Below are positions 16,769-25,902 of a stretch of 44,395 bases of DNA, piece after piece. Origin of the DNA: Microcaldota archaeon (GTDB lineage: Archaea; Micrarchaeota; Micrarchaeia; Anstonellales; Bilamarchaeaceae). A program made the translations under genes and the position numbers. The first letter of the stretch is position 1. Every line of letters starts with the position of its first letter. The notes under the pieces are model-generated. The model did no database searches. It saw only the letters and a list, made by a program, of their open reading frames with translations, and was not told where the DNA came from. Where the stretch lies: NCBI GenBank assembly GCA_018812625.1, contig JAHJDH010000030.1, forward strand, positions 1-44,395. The letters run 5' to 3'.

Positions 16769-18064
16769 TCATGGCAGAAGCCTTGTTCTGTCTCTTGGAA
16801 ATAGCATACACTCCCTGATATTGTCCTGAGCACAAATCTTCATAACTAGTCTCTCAAGACCTATACTCCATCCAGAATGTGGTGGTGCTCCAACTCTGAA
16901 CGCGTCAATGTAGAATTTGAAGTCCACTGGATTAAGATCTCTTTTCTTTAGCTGATCCTCAAGAATTGTTGGAATGTGGATACGTTTTGCACCACTGGAA
17001 ATCTCAAGACCTCTATAGATAAGATCAAACGCATGGCATATTTTTTCATTATCTTTATCTGGCATGGAATAGAATGCACGGATTTCAGTTGGCCAGTCAT
17101 AGACAAAGTAAAGTTCATTGTCAAGAACTTCTTCAAGCTTTTTCTCTGCTTCTCTTGTAAAGTCCCAGCCATGCTTCATCTCAAAACCATTTGAATTAAG
17201 TTTTTCAATAAGCTCTGCATAAGAGTATCTTGTGATCTTTTCTGGAACAATTACCTCTTTCCCAAATACCTCTTTGATCTCATCTCCAAGTTCCTGTTTT
17301 ACTTTTGCTAAAATGTGCAAAGTAACCTGCTCAAGGATGTCCATTACATCATTGTGGTCTGCAAAGCCCATTTCAATGTCCATCTGAGTAATTTCGTTGA
17401 GGTGCGAGCTTGTGTTATGTTTTTCTGCTCTAAATACTGGCACAGTCATCATAACTCTGTCAAAGCCTCCAATAATGGCAAGTTGTTTGTAGAGTTGTGG
17501 GGATTGAACCAAATATGCTTTGTTCTCAAAGTATTGGATTGGGAAGACATCTGCTCCTCCTTCTGTTGCAGCGCCTGTGATTGCTGAAGTATGGATTTCA
17601 ATAAATTCCAGTTCTCCGAGTTTTTCCCTAAATGCATGGGCGCAAAGTGCCTTTGTCCTAAAGATCAAAGAAGTTTGTTTTCTTCTAAGATCAATATATC
17701 TGAAATCAAGCCTAGTGTCCATTTCGGATTCTGTTACTCCTGTTGGATCAACCGGCAATTTCAATTCAACCTTGTTCAATAGTTCAAAAGACTCTGGAAT
17801 CATTTCAGCTCCTGCTTTTGCCACTTTGCTTTCCTTTACAATTCCTTCAAAAGAAACAACATCTTCCTTGTTCACTTTGATTGATTCCATAAGCTCGTCG
17901 CTGATCTCTCCTCTTTTGGCAACAACCTGTATGATTCCTGTGATATCTCGAACCTGTATGAACTTTAATTTTCCAAGATCACGAAAATCATGCACCCAAC
18001 CGGCAATTTTTATCTTCTGACCTGCTAGTTTTTTTGCTTCTTTTATATAGTGTGTTCTCTGCAT
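16769..18064 (-). CDS. aspS: aspartyl-tRNA synthetase, archaeal type
   Basis: Class IIb synthetase with an N-terminal OB anticodon-binding domain (IKIAGWVHDFRDLGKLKFI, residues 18-36) and a catalytic domain with motif 2 FRAEKHNTSSHLNEITQMD and motif 3 GWSIGLERLVMKICAQ. The short C-terminus FPRDRTRLLP is typical of archaeal AspRS rather than AsnRS. Whether it also charges tRNA-Asn (non-discriminating, paired with a GatCAB amidotransferase) cannot be decided here. The ORF track starts at 18082; the ATG at 18064 is preferred because GAGAGTGA lies just before it. A TATA box on the minus strand is at about 18091-18100. Confidence 0.94.
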   Translation of the reverse strand: MQRTHYIKEAKKLAGQKIKIAGWVHDFRDLGKLKFIQVRDITGIIQVVAKRGEISDELMESIKVNKEDVVSFEGIVKESKVAKAGAEMIPESFELLNKVELKLPVDPTGVTESEMDTRLDFRYIDLRRKQTSLIFRTKALCAHAFREKLGELEFIEIHTSAITGAATEGGADVFPIQYFENKAYLVQSPQLYKQLAIIGGFDRVMMTVPVFRAEKHNTSSHLNEITQMDIEMGFADHNDVMDILEQVTLHILAKVKQELGDEIKEVFGKEVIVPEKITRYSYAELIEKLNSNGFEMKHGWDFTREAEKKLEEVLDNELYFVYDWPTEIRAFYSMPDKDNEKICHAFDLIYRGLEISSGAKRIHIPTILEDQLKKRDLNPVDFKFYIDAFRVGAPPHSGWSIGLERLVMKICAQDNIRECMLFPRDRTRLLP

Positions 18065-18112
18065 ATTATTCACTCTCTGCAATAATTAGCTATATTTTTA
18101 CTATACTGTAAT

Positions 18113-18144
18113 GTTTATATTCGTAAGCTGTTGTAATTTATATT
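18113..18144 (+). promoter_or_regulatory. promoter of the six-gene membrane cluster
   Basis: Two TATA-like elements occur: GTTTATAT at 18113-18120 and ATTTATATT at 18136-18143. The second is about 24 nt before the ATG at 18164 (leaderless); the first would give a leader of about 20 nt. No other promoter of equal quality is seen until 25.87 kb, so the six genes are probably one transcript. Confidence 0.45.
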
Positions 18145-18163
18145 AACAACCAACGAGAGTTAT

Positions 18164-19453
18164 ATGCATATGGACTTTCTCCTACCAATACTGATATCCA
18201 TTCCAACAGCTGCCCTTCCTATAATAGGAGTATCGCTGGGTTTGGGTGTTGTTCTTGTTGCACTTGCTTACATGGTTGCATATGCCCTTCAAAGTCCTCA
18301 ACTTACTGCTATTGCAAAAGAAGAGATGGCAGCGCTTTTCTTCTCAGTATTTATTATTTTATTCTGGCTTTCTTTTGACACTACAATCAATGGGCTTACT
18401 ACTGGTCTTCTGACTTCTAGTTTGCCCCCGTCCTATCAATCATCTATTGGAAGCTCAACTTCAAATTCATTAACTACCAGTCACGTCAATCTTGCTATTG
18501 CCTCTTTGCACATTATGGATGCCAAGCTCAGGGATGCGTATGTTGATTTGTATTTATTTGAGGCATTGATAGGTTTCTTGTCGACAATTAGTTTTCCATT
18601 GGGTTCGCCCTTTCCAGCAGTGGCAATCATCTCATTTTCACTAGCTCCATTTAGCGGTCTATCCATGCTCAGTACTGCGCACACTGTCGTCGTCGAAGCT
18701 GTTGGATATCTTGTTACCATCGTCTGGGGAAAAGAATTCATTCTTTTATTTGCCCGGGATGCCGTTCCTTTATTCCTTCTTCCATTTGGGGTTACTTTGA
18801 GAGCACTCCCATTCTTTAGGAAAACTGGTTCGAGTATTATTGCGCTGGCATTTGCTCTTTATTTCGTTTTTCCATTTGCAGTCCTGCTTTCAAATTTCCT
18901 GATATTCGATATCTTCCAGCCTGCTGATTTTGCATATACTCCAGCAGCTGCAAGTTTCTTTGATACTGACAGATCCCAGAGCGATATGCAGGGTATGATA
19001 GAAGAGGGAAGCGATCCAGAAAGCGGGCCGACTCAACATTTATTTGAGCAGTTCCAGGCCGAAGATGCTGTTGAAGAATCTTACAATGATCCACTGGATT
19101 CCTGTGTCGGGAATGTAATTACCCGTTTCTTCTGCAGTGTCAAAAATATCTTCAATACTGTTACTACAGTTATAGGTGGATTTTTCTCTACTGTATTTGC
19201 AATTTGGAAATTCATGATGGGTATGACTGGGGATTTCTTCTTTACTGGGTTTAACAACCCGCTTCTTCCAGCAAGTGCATCAGCAGGACTGTATCATTTT
19301 CTTATCATGGAAATTTCGACTGTAAGTCCATATTTGATTCTTATCATGCTAACAACGGTTATTGAAATTGTTCTCACAGTTACTATGTACCGAAGCATCT
19401 CACTTGTTATAGGTGGAGAAGCAGAGTTGATTGGTTTGACAAAGGTTGTTTAG
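18164..19453 (+). CDS. polytopic membrane protein 1 of cluster (VirB6/TrbL-like architecture)
   Basis: 429 residues, about six to seven transmembrane helices. It has the features shared by the cluster: a first helix followed by the amphipathic motif YMVAYALQSPQLTAIAKEEM (near 36-55), a central re-entrant or transmembrane pair carrying LPFGVTLRALPFFRKTG, a helix ending in FVFPF, an acidic hydrophilic loop of about 70 residues (with a CVGN...FFCSV cysteine pair), and the C-terminal tail EAELIGLTKVV. No homologue with a known job is recognised with confidence. The arrangement recalls VirB6/TrbL/CedA-type channel proteins of secretion and DNA transfer systems. It is the first gene of the run; the next gene begins 2 bp after its stop. 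Confidence 0.85.
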   Translation: MHMDFLLPILISIPTAALPIIGVSLGLGVVLVALAYMVAYALQSPQLTAIAKEEMAALFFSVFIILFWLSFDTTINGLTTGLLTSSLPPSYQSSIGSSTSNSLTTSHVNLAIASLHIMDAKLRDAYVDLYLFEALIGFLSTISFPLGSPFPAVAIISFSLAPFSGLSMLSTAHTVVVEAVGYLVTIVWGKEFILLFARDAVPLFLLPFGVTLRALPFFRKTGSSIIALAFALYFVFPFAVLLSNFLIFDIFQPADFAYTPAAASFFDTDRSQSDMQGMIEEGSDPESGPTQHLFEQFQAEDAVEESYNDPLDSCVGNVITRFFCSVKNIFNTVTTVIGGFFSTVFAIWKFMMGMTGDFFFTGFNNPLLPASASAGLYHFLIMEISTVSPYLILIMLTTVIEIVLTVTMYRSISLVIGGEAELIGLTKVV

Positions 19454-19455
19454 GG

Positions 19456-21012
19456 ATGAAGAGATTATTATTGCTTTTACTGATAATCGGCCTTTCGGCT
19501 GCAACCGGAGACCCTCTGCTCGGAACATCTTCCAATGCGCCAAGTAATGCAATCTTAGAGCAACTCAGTTTTATCATGTCTATTCTGGTTCCTCTTATGA
19601 TGGTCATGATTGTCATGGCCGCAGTTGCACTGGCAATTGGCCAGATGTTTGGTGCTGAGACTCGCGCAAAAGCAAATACCTGGGCACACGGCATGCTTGC
19701 TGCAGTTGGCATTTCAGCACTTGCAATAGTTATGCTATATGCACTTGTTCCAGCATTTATGTCTGGTGGAACTCCATTTGAAACTGATATTAGTGTTACT
19801 ATAGAATTAATTCGTGGTATTACTGAGGCATCTCTAATCACTCTAGTTGGTGTGATGCTTGTTCTTTCTGCTGTAGTTTATGTAATTGGCCAGGTGTCAG
19901 ATGTTCAGACACGGGCAAAAGCAAGTGTATGGGCAAACGGATTACTTGCAGGCGCTATTGTAGCATCCATCCTCTATGTTATAATATTTCAAATTCTTAC
20001 TCAATTCGAAACGACTTTCTTCGGTGGCACTCCGCTCGAGCTTTATGGCCGGGTTGTGATAAACATAGTCTTTTTCGTATCATTCCTGATCCTGATCACT
20101 TACTTACTTTCTAAAGTATTCAAAGTTCCTGAATGGGAAGCTTATCTCAGTATTGAACTTTCCAATCTTATGCTATCATTTTTGATCGTATTATTTGTTG
20201 TTGGGCTATTTGCAGTTGGAACTGCTGTTTCTGCTGTTTATGGAGGCAATCCAAGTCCGCCTCTTGCTGCTGTTGATTATCTACAGACTGTAGTTGCAAA
20301 CAGTGTACTTGATGGTTTATTCGACGTATACCAAATCCAAGCATGTACATCCATACTTAGTACAATCAGCAGGAGAATTGGGGAATTTGTTCTAACTCAA
20401 ACCTACAAGGTATTTCCAGGACTTGATACATTTGTTCAAATTACAAATGTTCTGGCATTTGGCCTTGTTTCTGTTTACGGATCTCTATCTGCACAAATTG
20501 CATTTTTGTATTTCATCAATGCAACTATGGTGCCATTTTTCCTGCCAGCTGGACTCGTGCTGAGGTTCTTCCCGCCTACTAGGGATGCTGGGGCATTTTT
20601 GATTTCAATGGCATTTGGGTTCCAAATAGTGTATCCAACTACCTATCTGATCAACAAAAATATTTTCGAGGAAGTATTCCAGCTTGCTCCTGGTGATACA
20701 CTCTATGAAACTCCGACATTGCTTATTGCATCCTTGTGCGGTCCTTTCAAATATGGGGTTTATGGTGTTCTTTTCAATACTGGAATGAATCCTATTTTCG
20801 GTGCAATTCCAGGAGGGATGGTTGTTGGTAATTTCCTCGCAAGGTTATTCTCAGAGAGTTTGCTTAATTTCATTTCTATGTCAGAATTCATTATTATCAT
20901 GGAACGTGTTTCATCACTGTCACTACTAGCCCTGTTCATGCCAGCACTTTCGATGCTGATTACAATAGCTTTCATAAATGCTATGACTAAGTTTATTGTA
21001 GCAAAGGTGTAG
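19456..21012 (+). CDS. polytopic membrane protein 2 of cluster, with N-terminal duplicated helical hairpins
   Basis: 518 residues with a cleavable-looking signal peptide (MKRLLLLLLIIGLSAATG). Two repeated hairpin units follow: AIGQMFGAETRAKANTWAHG (~60-80) and VIGQVSDVQTRAKASVWANG (~137-157), each between transmembrane helices; their size and TRAKAxxWAxGxLA pattern resemble VirB2/TrbC-type two-helix pilins. The rest has the cluster motif FLPAGLVLRFFPPTRDAG and a helix ending in VYP. The C-terminus lacks the IxGLTRLI tail of its neighbours. It looks like a fusion of pilin-like hairpins with a VirB6-like channel protein; this is inference. Shine-Dalgarno: TAGGGATG overlapping the previous stop. 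Confidence 0.83.
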   Translation: MKRLLLLLLIIGLSAATGDPLLGTSSNAPSNAILEQLSFIMSILVPLMMVMIVMAAVALAIGQMFGAETRAKANTWAHGMLAAVGISALAIVMLYALVPAFMSGGTPFETDISVTIELIRGITEASLITLVGVMLVLSAVVYVIGQVSDVQTRAKASVWANGLLAGAIVASILYVIIFQILTQFETTFFGGTPLELYGRVVINIVFFVSFLILITYLLSKVFKVPEWEAYLSIELSNLMLSFLIVLFVVGLFAVGTAVSAVYGGNPSPPLAAVDYLQTVVANSVLDGLFDVYQIQACTSILSTISRRIGEFVLTQTYKVFPGLDTFVQITNVLAFGLVSVYGSLSAQIAFLYFINATMVPFFLPAGLVLRFFPPTRDAGAFLISMAFGFQIVYPTTYLINKNIFEEVFQLAPGDTLYETPTLLIASLCGPFKYGVYGVLFNTGMNPIFGAIPGGMVVGNFLARLFSESLLNFISMSEFIIIMERVSSLSLLALFMPALSMLITIAFINAMTKFIVAKV

Positions 21013-21014
21013 AT

Positions 21015-22442
21015 ATGGCAACTCCTGGCGAATTGATTCTTGACTTTTGGGGATTCTGGCTCTTTTTTGCAGCAGCAGCCTTGTCTATTACAACTGTCAT
21101 TATTGCACTAGTCTATATGCTATCAGAAATTCTTATGAATGATAAGATGAAAATCTGGGCAAAGAGCGAACTTAGTGAGGTTTTCTATTCTGCAATAATC
21201 ATTGTTTTAGCAGTTTCACTTACAACTCCATCAGCATCAGGAATTTCAATTATTGATAGCGTGGTTCAAGGTGCAATCGGTGGAGGTGGAGGGAATCCAG
21301 GTCCACTTGGTTCTGCAACCAGCGCATGGGTGCAGGTAAAAGATGCAAGCGGCCACCAGATTTATCAGGCAAAAAACATTTGTGATATGGGCCCTGGAAA
21401 TATTGGAGAGCCTGTATCGTCCATTTATCATGGCATTAATTCCTGCCACATGAGACTTGCTATATGGTATCTGCGCGAGGTTTTCAATGAGGCTAAGGAC
21501 TTTGCTTTTGATGTTTACCTAAGTTATATCTTTACATCAATGGTCGCAGACTTTACGATTAATATAGAATTTTTGTTTGAAAAAGCAGGATTCTTTACCT
21601 TTACTCCTTGGAGAGGATTCTTTACTGTTGGAAACACTATCAAAGCGCTGGTGTTTGATTGGGCAATAAAAATAATGATGCTCACTAAATTCCAGGAAAT
21701 AATGCTCAGATTCATTGCAACTGCACTTTTCCCTGCTCTATTCGTAATCGGTGCTCTTCTTCGAACATTCTTTTTCTCAAGAAGACTTGGGGGTTTGCTT
21801 CTTGCAATGGCAATTGCATTATACTTCATCTTTCCGGCATTCTATACTTTCGGAGCTCTTGTTATGCTCAATATCAAAAATGATCCAACTGTTACAGGTC
21901 TATGGCAAAGTGATGACAACCCGGCAAATCCTGGAAATCGTGATGCCGATCCACTTACAACCTGGAGAAATTATCCAAATCCTCCAATTGCAAATAGTAT
22001 GTACATGACTGGCAACTTTTCCATGGTTGGTGGTTCTGGTCAGTTTTCAACAGGAGAAGCTCTGGAGCGTTTACATAATTATGAAGGTATGGAATCTGAG
22101 GAATATTTCACTATTATGGAGGATCGAAATAATGATGCAACTATCCATTTTGATTTAAGCGACAACACTACTCATACTGATCAGGAGATGAATGACAGCT
22201 ATAGAAGAGCATATGAATCTGGAAGAAGCTGGTTTGATGCTGTTTCAAGGGAAGGAAAGTTTGATCAATTTGTAACTTTTGCATGGGAGCCAAATGGCCC
22301 TGTTGAAACATTATCCAGACTCACTTTCTGGTCTCTTTTCTTTTCATTATTTAGTATGATAGGCACAATAGCAGGGATAAGATCACTTTCAATTACATTT
22401 GGCGGAGACATCGAGATCGCAGGACTTACGAGGTTGATATGA
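21015..22442 (+). CDS. polytopic membrane protein 3 of cluster, large ectodomain
   Basis: 475 residues, about seven transmembrane helices. The shared motifs are YMLSEILMNDKMKIWAKSEL near the N-terminus, VIGALLRTFFFSRRLGG in the centre and FGGDIEIAGLTRLI at the C-terminus. Two hydrophilic segments stand out: a glycine-rich loop (GGGGGNPGPLG) followed by a Cys pair (NICDMG and NSCHM), and a large polar domain of about 130 residues after the FIFP helix with NxS/T sequons, probably outside the cell. Between two close neighbours (2 bp from gene 2, 1 bp to gene 4). The Shine-Dalgarno is GGTG before the previous stop. Confidence 0.85.
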   Translation: MATPGELILDFWGFWLFFAAAALSITTVIIALVYMLSEILMNDKMKIWAKSELSEVFYSAIIIVLAVSLTTPSASGISIIDSVVQGAIGGGGGNPGPLGSATSAWVQVKDASGHQIYQAKNICDMGPGNIGEPVSSIYHGINSCHMRLAIWYLREVFNEAKDFAFDVYLSYIFTSMVADFTINIEFLFEKAGFFTFTPWRGFFTVGNTIKALVFDWAIKIMMLTKFQEIMLRFIATALFPALFVIGALLRTFFFSRRLGGLLLAMAIALYFIFPAFYTFGALVMLNIKNDPTVTGLWQSDDNPANPGNRDADPLTTWRNYPNPPIANSMYMTGNFSMVGGSGQFSTGEALERLHNYEGMESEEYFTIMEDRNNDATIHFDLSDNTTHTDQEMNDSYRRAYESGRSWFDAVSREGKFDQFVTFAWEPNGPVETLSRLTFWSLFFSLFSMIGTIAGIRSLSITFGGDIEIAGLTRLI

Positions 22443-22443
22443 G

Positions 22444-23679
22444 ATGAAGAAACTATTGATGTCCTTTTTAATATTGTCTATACTAGTTTCACTCAGCTTT
22501 GCAAGTACTGATGAAAACGAGCTTGGTAATTTCTTCAATGATACAACTGACAGAATAAATAGTGAAAGTACTTCCTGGATTGCTGGACAAACTGGAGGTG
22601 TTGGTGGAGTTGTAACTGTATTCTCAAGTGTTTATGATGCATTTAGTCCTGCACAGTGTGGAGACGACTGGATCACAGGGACCGGATTTATCATCGATAC
22701 GTGGATCGCTCCAACAGTTGCTGTTCTTATTGTGGTTGTATTCGGAATCACTATCGTCTATATGCTTGGTCAATTATTCAATTTGCCAAACCTTATTGCT
22801 CTTGCAAAAGATGAGTATTACCAAGTTGCCTTTACATTTATCAGAATAGTTATAATCATTGGAATGATTGCAGCTGGTGAGACTTGGTTTGCACTTGCTG
22901 GGAGTGGTGGTGGTACTGCTGTTGATCCTATCTATGACAACCCTAACATAATCAGCATGATGGACGGGGCGATGGCATTCTCAAGACTTATGGTAGCTGA
23001 TATGGTCAAACATTACAGTATGCTTATCATGTACAATATGATCATACACACAATCTATTCGTCAACAATGTGGTTTGGGGTTACCTGGCGTGCAATGTAC
23101 TCCTTCAATCTTGGTCCTGTTCTAAAGCCACTCATTGATATTCTTGGAACTTCTTTGCAATTCCTTTCACTTGGTATAAGTGAATGGATGCTTCACCTGA
23201 TCACATTATGCATTATCAAAAAATGGGCCTGGGGGTTGTTCATTCCAGTTGGACTTCTAATGAGGTCTTTCCCCTATACTCGTAACGGAGGAGAAGCTCT
23301 GCTTGCACTTATGTTTGCACTTGTTTTGTTCTATCCATTTATGTTCCTCTTCGATTATGAGGTGCATAAGCTGATGAAAGGGAATCTTATTGATGCAGAA
23401 AGTGCCATGAGCGGCTTTATCCATAAGAGTGGAATTTTGAGCGTATTTGGGTCTGTTCTTATTGTCATGTTCCTAATGGCAGGTGTATTTGTTCCATTCT
23501 TCTTAGGTGGGGCACTATCTCTTGCCTTTGAACTGATACGTGGTGCAGTCTACTACATAGTTATAATGAGCTTATTGCTGCCGTTTTTGAACATCTTTGT
23601 TACGCTTACTGCCGCCAAAGAGAGCGCGAACTTCTTCAGAGTGGATGTGAATCTCATGTCCTTCTTGAAGATCATATAG
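22444..23679 (+). CDS. polytopic membrane protein 4 of cluster, signal-peptide bearing
   Basis: 411 residues starting with a signal peptide (MKKLLMSFLILSILVSLSFA), a soluble stretch with one Cys, then about six transmembrane helices. Shared motifs: YMLGQLFNLPNLIALAKDEY after the first helix, FIPVGLLMRSFPYTRNGG in the centre, a helix ending in FYPF, and a diverged tail VDVNLMSFLKII that aligns with the ExxIxxLxRLI ends of the neighbours. The second ectodomain is short here compared with gene 3. Starts one base after the stop of gene 3, so the two are probably coupled. Confidence 0.84.
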   Translation: MKKLLMSFLILSILVSLSFASTDENELGNFFNDTTDRINSESTSWIAGQTGGVGGVVTVFSSVYDAFSPAQCGDDWITGTGFIIDTWIAPTVAVLIVVVFGITIVYMLGQLFNLPNLIALAKDEYYQVAFTFIRIVIIIGMIAAGETWFALAGSGGGTAVDPIYDNPNIISMMDGAMAFSRLMVADMVKHYSMLIMYNMIIHTIYSSTMWFGVTWRAMYSFNLGPVLKPLIDILGTSLQFLSLGISEWMLHLITLCIIKKWAWGLFIPVGLLMRSFPYTRNGGEALLALMFALVLFYPFMFLFDYEVHKLMKGNLIDAESAMSGFIHKSGILSVFGSVLIVMFLMAGVFVPFFLGGALSLAFELIRGAVYYIVIMSLLLPFLNIFVTLTAAKESANFFRVDVNLMSFLKII

Positions 23680-23688
23680 GTTGATATT

Positions 23689-24771
23689 ATGGTTTGCACT
23701 CCTGATCAAATAATTGGATATGATTGCGGCGGTTCTGCACTTTTAGACTTTACAACTCTTGCTGGAGCAGCTCTTGTAACATCTGCTGTAATTCTTTCAG
23801 CATTATATGTCTGGGGAGCAATGTTCAGGAGCCAGCAGATCAACAATTATGTTAAGCTTGAGCTCTACGAACTTATTGTTTCTGCTTTGCTTGTTATTTT
23901 GATTACAATGGCAGTTGGTGCAATGGGCACAATAACTTTAGGAGGAGTTCTTCCAGATGGGATGCTTCCGGATGATGTTACTCAAAGCACTACAGTATAC
24001 CAGGCAACCTATCAATATTACGAGCGAGTTGGGAGTGATATGGCAGGATGGCTCAATGTTAACTACTGGCTTTCAATGTACATCGATCAGATTGCATCTG
24101 TTACTCCATATGCAAGACCTCTTGGTGTCGGTTTAGTAGCCTCTCCAATGGCAGGTTTAGCTTCCCCGCTCAAGCAGCTTCTATACAATATGTCTGTTGC
24201 TTTGTCTGTTGCATTTGTAATTAACAGCGCACAAAAATTTGTTTATCTATTTGCACTTCAGGCATTTTTGAAATACTATCTGCCAATAGGAATTTTCTTC
24301 AGAACCTTTACCCCAACCAGAAAGCTTGGTGGCGCACTAATAGGTGTAGCACTTTCATTCCTATTTGTATTTCCCGCTCTTTCAACAATCTCATATAGCA
24401 TGTTCTACAACCGTGACGCCGGGCCTTTGATTACTTTTGGAAACATGCTTACCAATTACTTTGGGGATACAACAACTGGTTTCTGGGAGCGCTTTGGAAA
24501 TTTCTTTGGAAATAACTTTACTGATGTGGGAACTAGCGTTAGTGATCTTGCTGGTGCAGCATTTGGCGGAATAGGGCAATTGCTTCAAACACTTGTTGGA
24601 GGGATTTTCCTTACAATTATGATGTTCCCTATCTCAGTTGTTAGTTATGCATTTGCAATTGGTTTTGTTATTCCAGCATTCAATATCCTTGTATTTACGC
24701 AGGTTGCAAAAACGCTTAGTAAAAGCTTTGGTGAGGAAGTAGACATTGGCTCATTGATGAGGTTAGTATAA
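23689..24771 (+). CDS. polytopic membrane protein 5 of cluster
   Basis: 360 residues. The short N-terminus has two cysteines (CTPDQIIGYDC) before the first helix. Then come YVWGAMFRSQQINNYVKLEL, the stretch PLGVGLVASPMAGLASPLK, the central motif YLPIGIFFRTFTPTRKLGG, a helix ending in FVFPA, a Gly/Asn-rich loop, and the tail FGEEVDIGSLMRLV. TAGGTTGAT overlaps the previous stop as Shine-Dalgarno. The stop TAA overlaps the next ATG by one base. Same unknown function as the others; probably a membrane channel or scaffold subunit. Confidence 0.85.
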   Translation: MVCTPDQIIGYDCGGSALLDFTTLAGAALVTSAVILSALYVWGAMFRSQQINNYVKLELYELIVSALLVILITMAVGAMGTITLGGVLPDGMLPDDVTQSTTVYQATYQYYERVGSDMAGWLNVNYWLSMYIDQIASVTPYARPLGVGLVASPMAGLASPLKQLLYNMSVALSVAFVINSAQKFVYLFALQAFLKYYLPIGIFFRTFTPTRKLGGALIGVALSFLFVFPALSTISYSMFYNRDAGPLITFGNMLTNYFGDTTTGFWERFGNFFGNNFTDVGTSVSDLAGAAFGGIGQLLQTLVGGIFLTIMMFPISVVSYAFAIGFVIPAFNILVFTQVAKTLSKSFGEEVDIGSLMRLV

Positions 24772-25853
24772 TGACATTTGTATCAAGTTTCTATGGCGGC
24801 GTATACGGTGATTGGACTACAATAGCAATTGCAGCTGCCGCCATTTCAGTTATTGGCTCATCCATGCTCATCATGCTCTCACGTTTGTTTGGCCTCAAAA
24901 ACCTGGAACAGATTGCAAAAACAGAATTCATCTATGCAGCATCCACAGTTTTGATTGTTATGATGGTGGCAACTCTTATCATGGCAGGCGAGCCAATGCT
25001 TGCTGGAGGATCCAGCAGCATTGTCAGATCATTATATCTTACTTCTGTGGGCTGTGATCCCAGCGTTGCAGCTTCCTTCCCAGGGCAGGAAACTCTGATT
25101 GACTGGATGAAACTTTATCTTGCAACTCCTGCAGAATGTGTCCAGGAATTCATGAATGTTCTATACTACCTTAGTGTTCCTGTTGAAGGAATGGCATCAG
25201 TATATATGGAAATTTTCATGTCTGAGCATGCCTCTGGTTTTGGTGTCAAATGGCTCGCTGAGCGTATCACAAACACTACGCAATCTCTTACGTTCTATAT
25301 GTATATTTACTATCTCCTGGTTCACATACTGAATTTCGTTAAATTCTATGCCGGCTTCTTCTTTTCAATAGGAGTTGCCCTGCGTGCATTTCCGCCGACA
25401 AGAGGTGTTGGAGCGTATTTAATGGCAATAACATTTGGCCTTTATTTCATATTTCCACTAACCTACATTCTAGTTGCAACAATATCCCTTCCACATACTG
25501 CCTCAAATATTGTTGTAGCTGGTTCTGGAACTCAAGCATGCACTCCAAATCTTGATGGCAGTTTCGAATATATCTGTGCGCTTCCTCAAGTAACTTCGCC
25601 AGAAGAATACCAATGCGGGGGGGCTGATTCTGGAACTGTTGGAAGATTTGCTGATCAGCTTAGGGAGAATTCCGATGCGCTTCAAGATATGCTTACTCTC
25701 AAGGTCAATGGATTTACAAAACACCTGGTTTCTGTTATCTGTATTTTCCCAATGATCTCTCTAGTTGTTCTTCTGACATTTGTACTCAATACAACTAACT
25801 TATTTGGTGGAAATATTCCAGAAATCGGAAGAGGCCTTGTGAAGCTCATCTGA
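24771..25853 (+). CDS. polytopic membrane protein 6 of cluster
   Basis: 360 residues. Shared motifs: LSRLFGLKNLEQIAKTEF after the first helix, FFSIGVALRAFPPTRGVG in the centre, a helix ending in FIFPL, and the tail GNIPEIGRGLVKLI. Two ectodomain parts contain cysteines: GCDPS and AECVQ in the first, QACTPN, YICAL and YQCGG in the second, suggesting disulfide bonds outside the cell. It starts inside the stop codon of gene 5 (TAATG). It ends the run; the next gene has its own TATA box 20-30 bp later. Confidence 0.85.
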   Translation: MTFVSSFYGGVYGDWTTIAIAAAAISVIGSSMLIMLSRLFGLKNLEQIAKTEFIYAASTVLIVMMVATLIMAGEPMLAGGSSSIVRSLYLTSVGCDPSVAASFPGQETLIDWMKLYLATPAECVQEFMNVLYYLSVPVEGMASVYMEIFMSEHASGFGVKWLAERITNTTQSLTFYMYIYYLLVHILNFVKFYAGFFFSIGVALRAFPPTRGVGAYLMAITFGLYFIFPLTYILVATISLPHTASNIVVAGSGTQACTPNLDGSFEYICALPQVTSPEEYQCGGADSGTVGRFADQLRENSDALQDMLTLKVNGFTKHLVSVICIFPMISLVVLLTFVLNTTNLFGGNIPEIGRGLVKLI

Positions 25854-25871
25854 TCTTTCACCTGGCAGATA

Positions 25872-25882
25872 ATATATAAAAG
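25872..25882 (+). promoter_or_regulatory. TATA box of the RNA ligase partner gene
   Basis: ATATATAAAAG centred 26 nt before the ATG at 25903; no Shine-Dalgarno, so leaderless. Confidence 0.55.
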
Positions 25883-25902
25883 TTAGCTGATGACTATCCC
25901 TC

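Noticed and set aside
17520-18020. 166-residue plus-strand ORF
   Set aside because: Antisense to aspS, which has all synthetase motifs.
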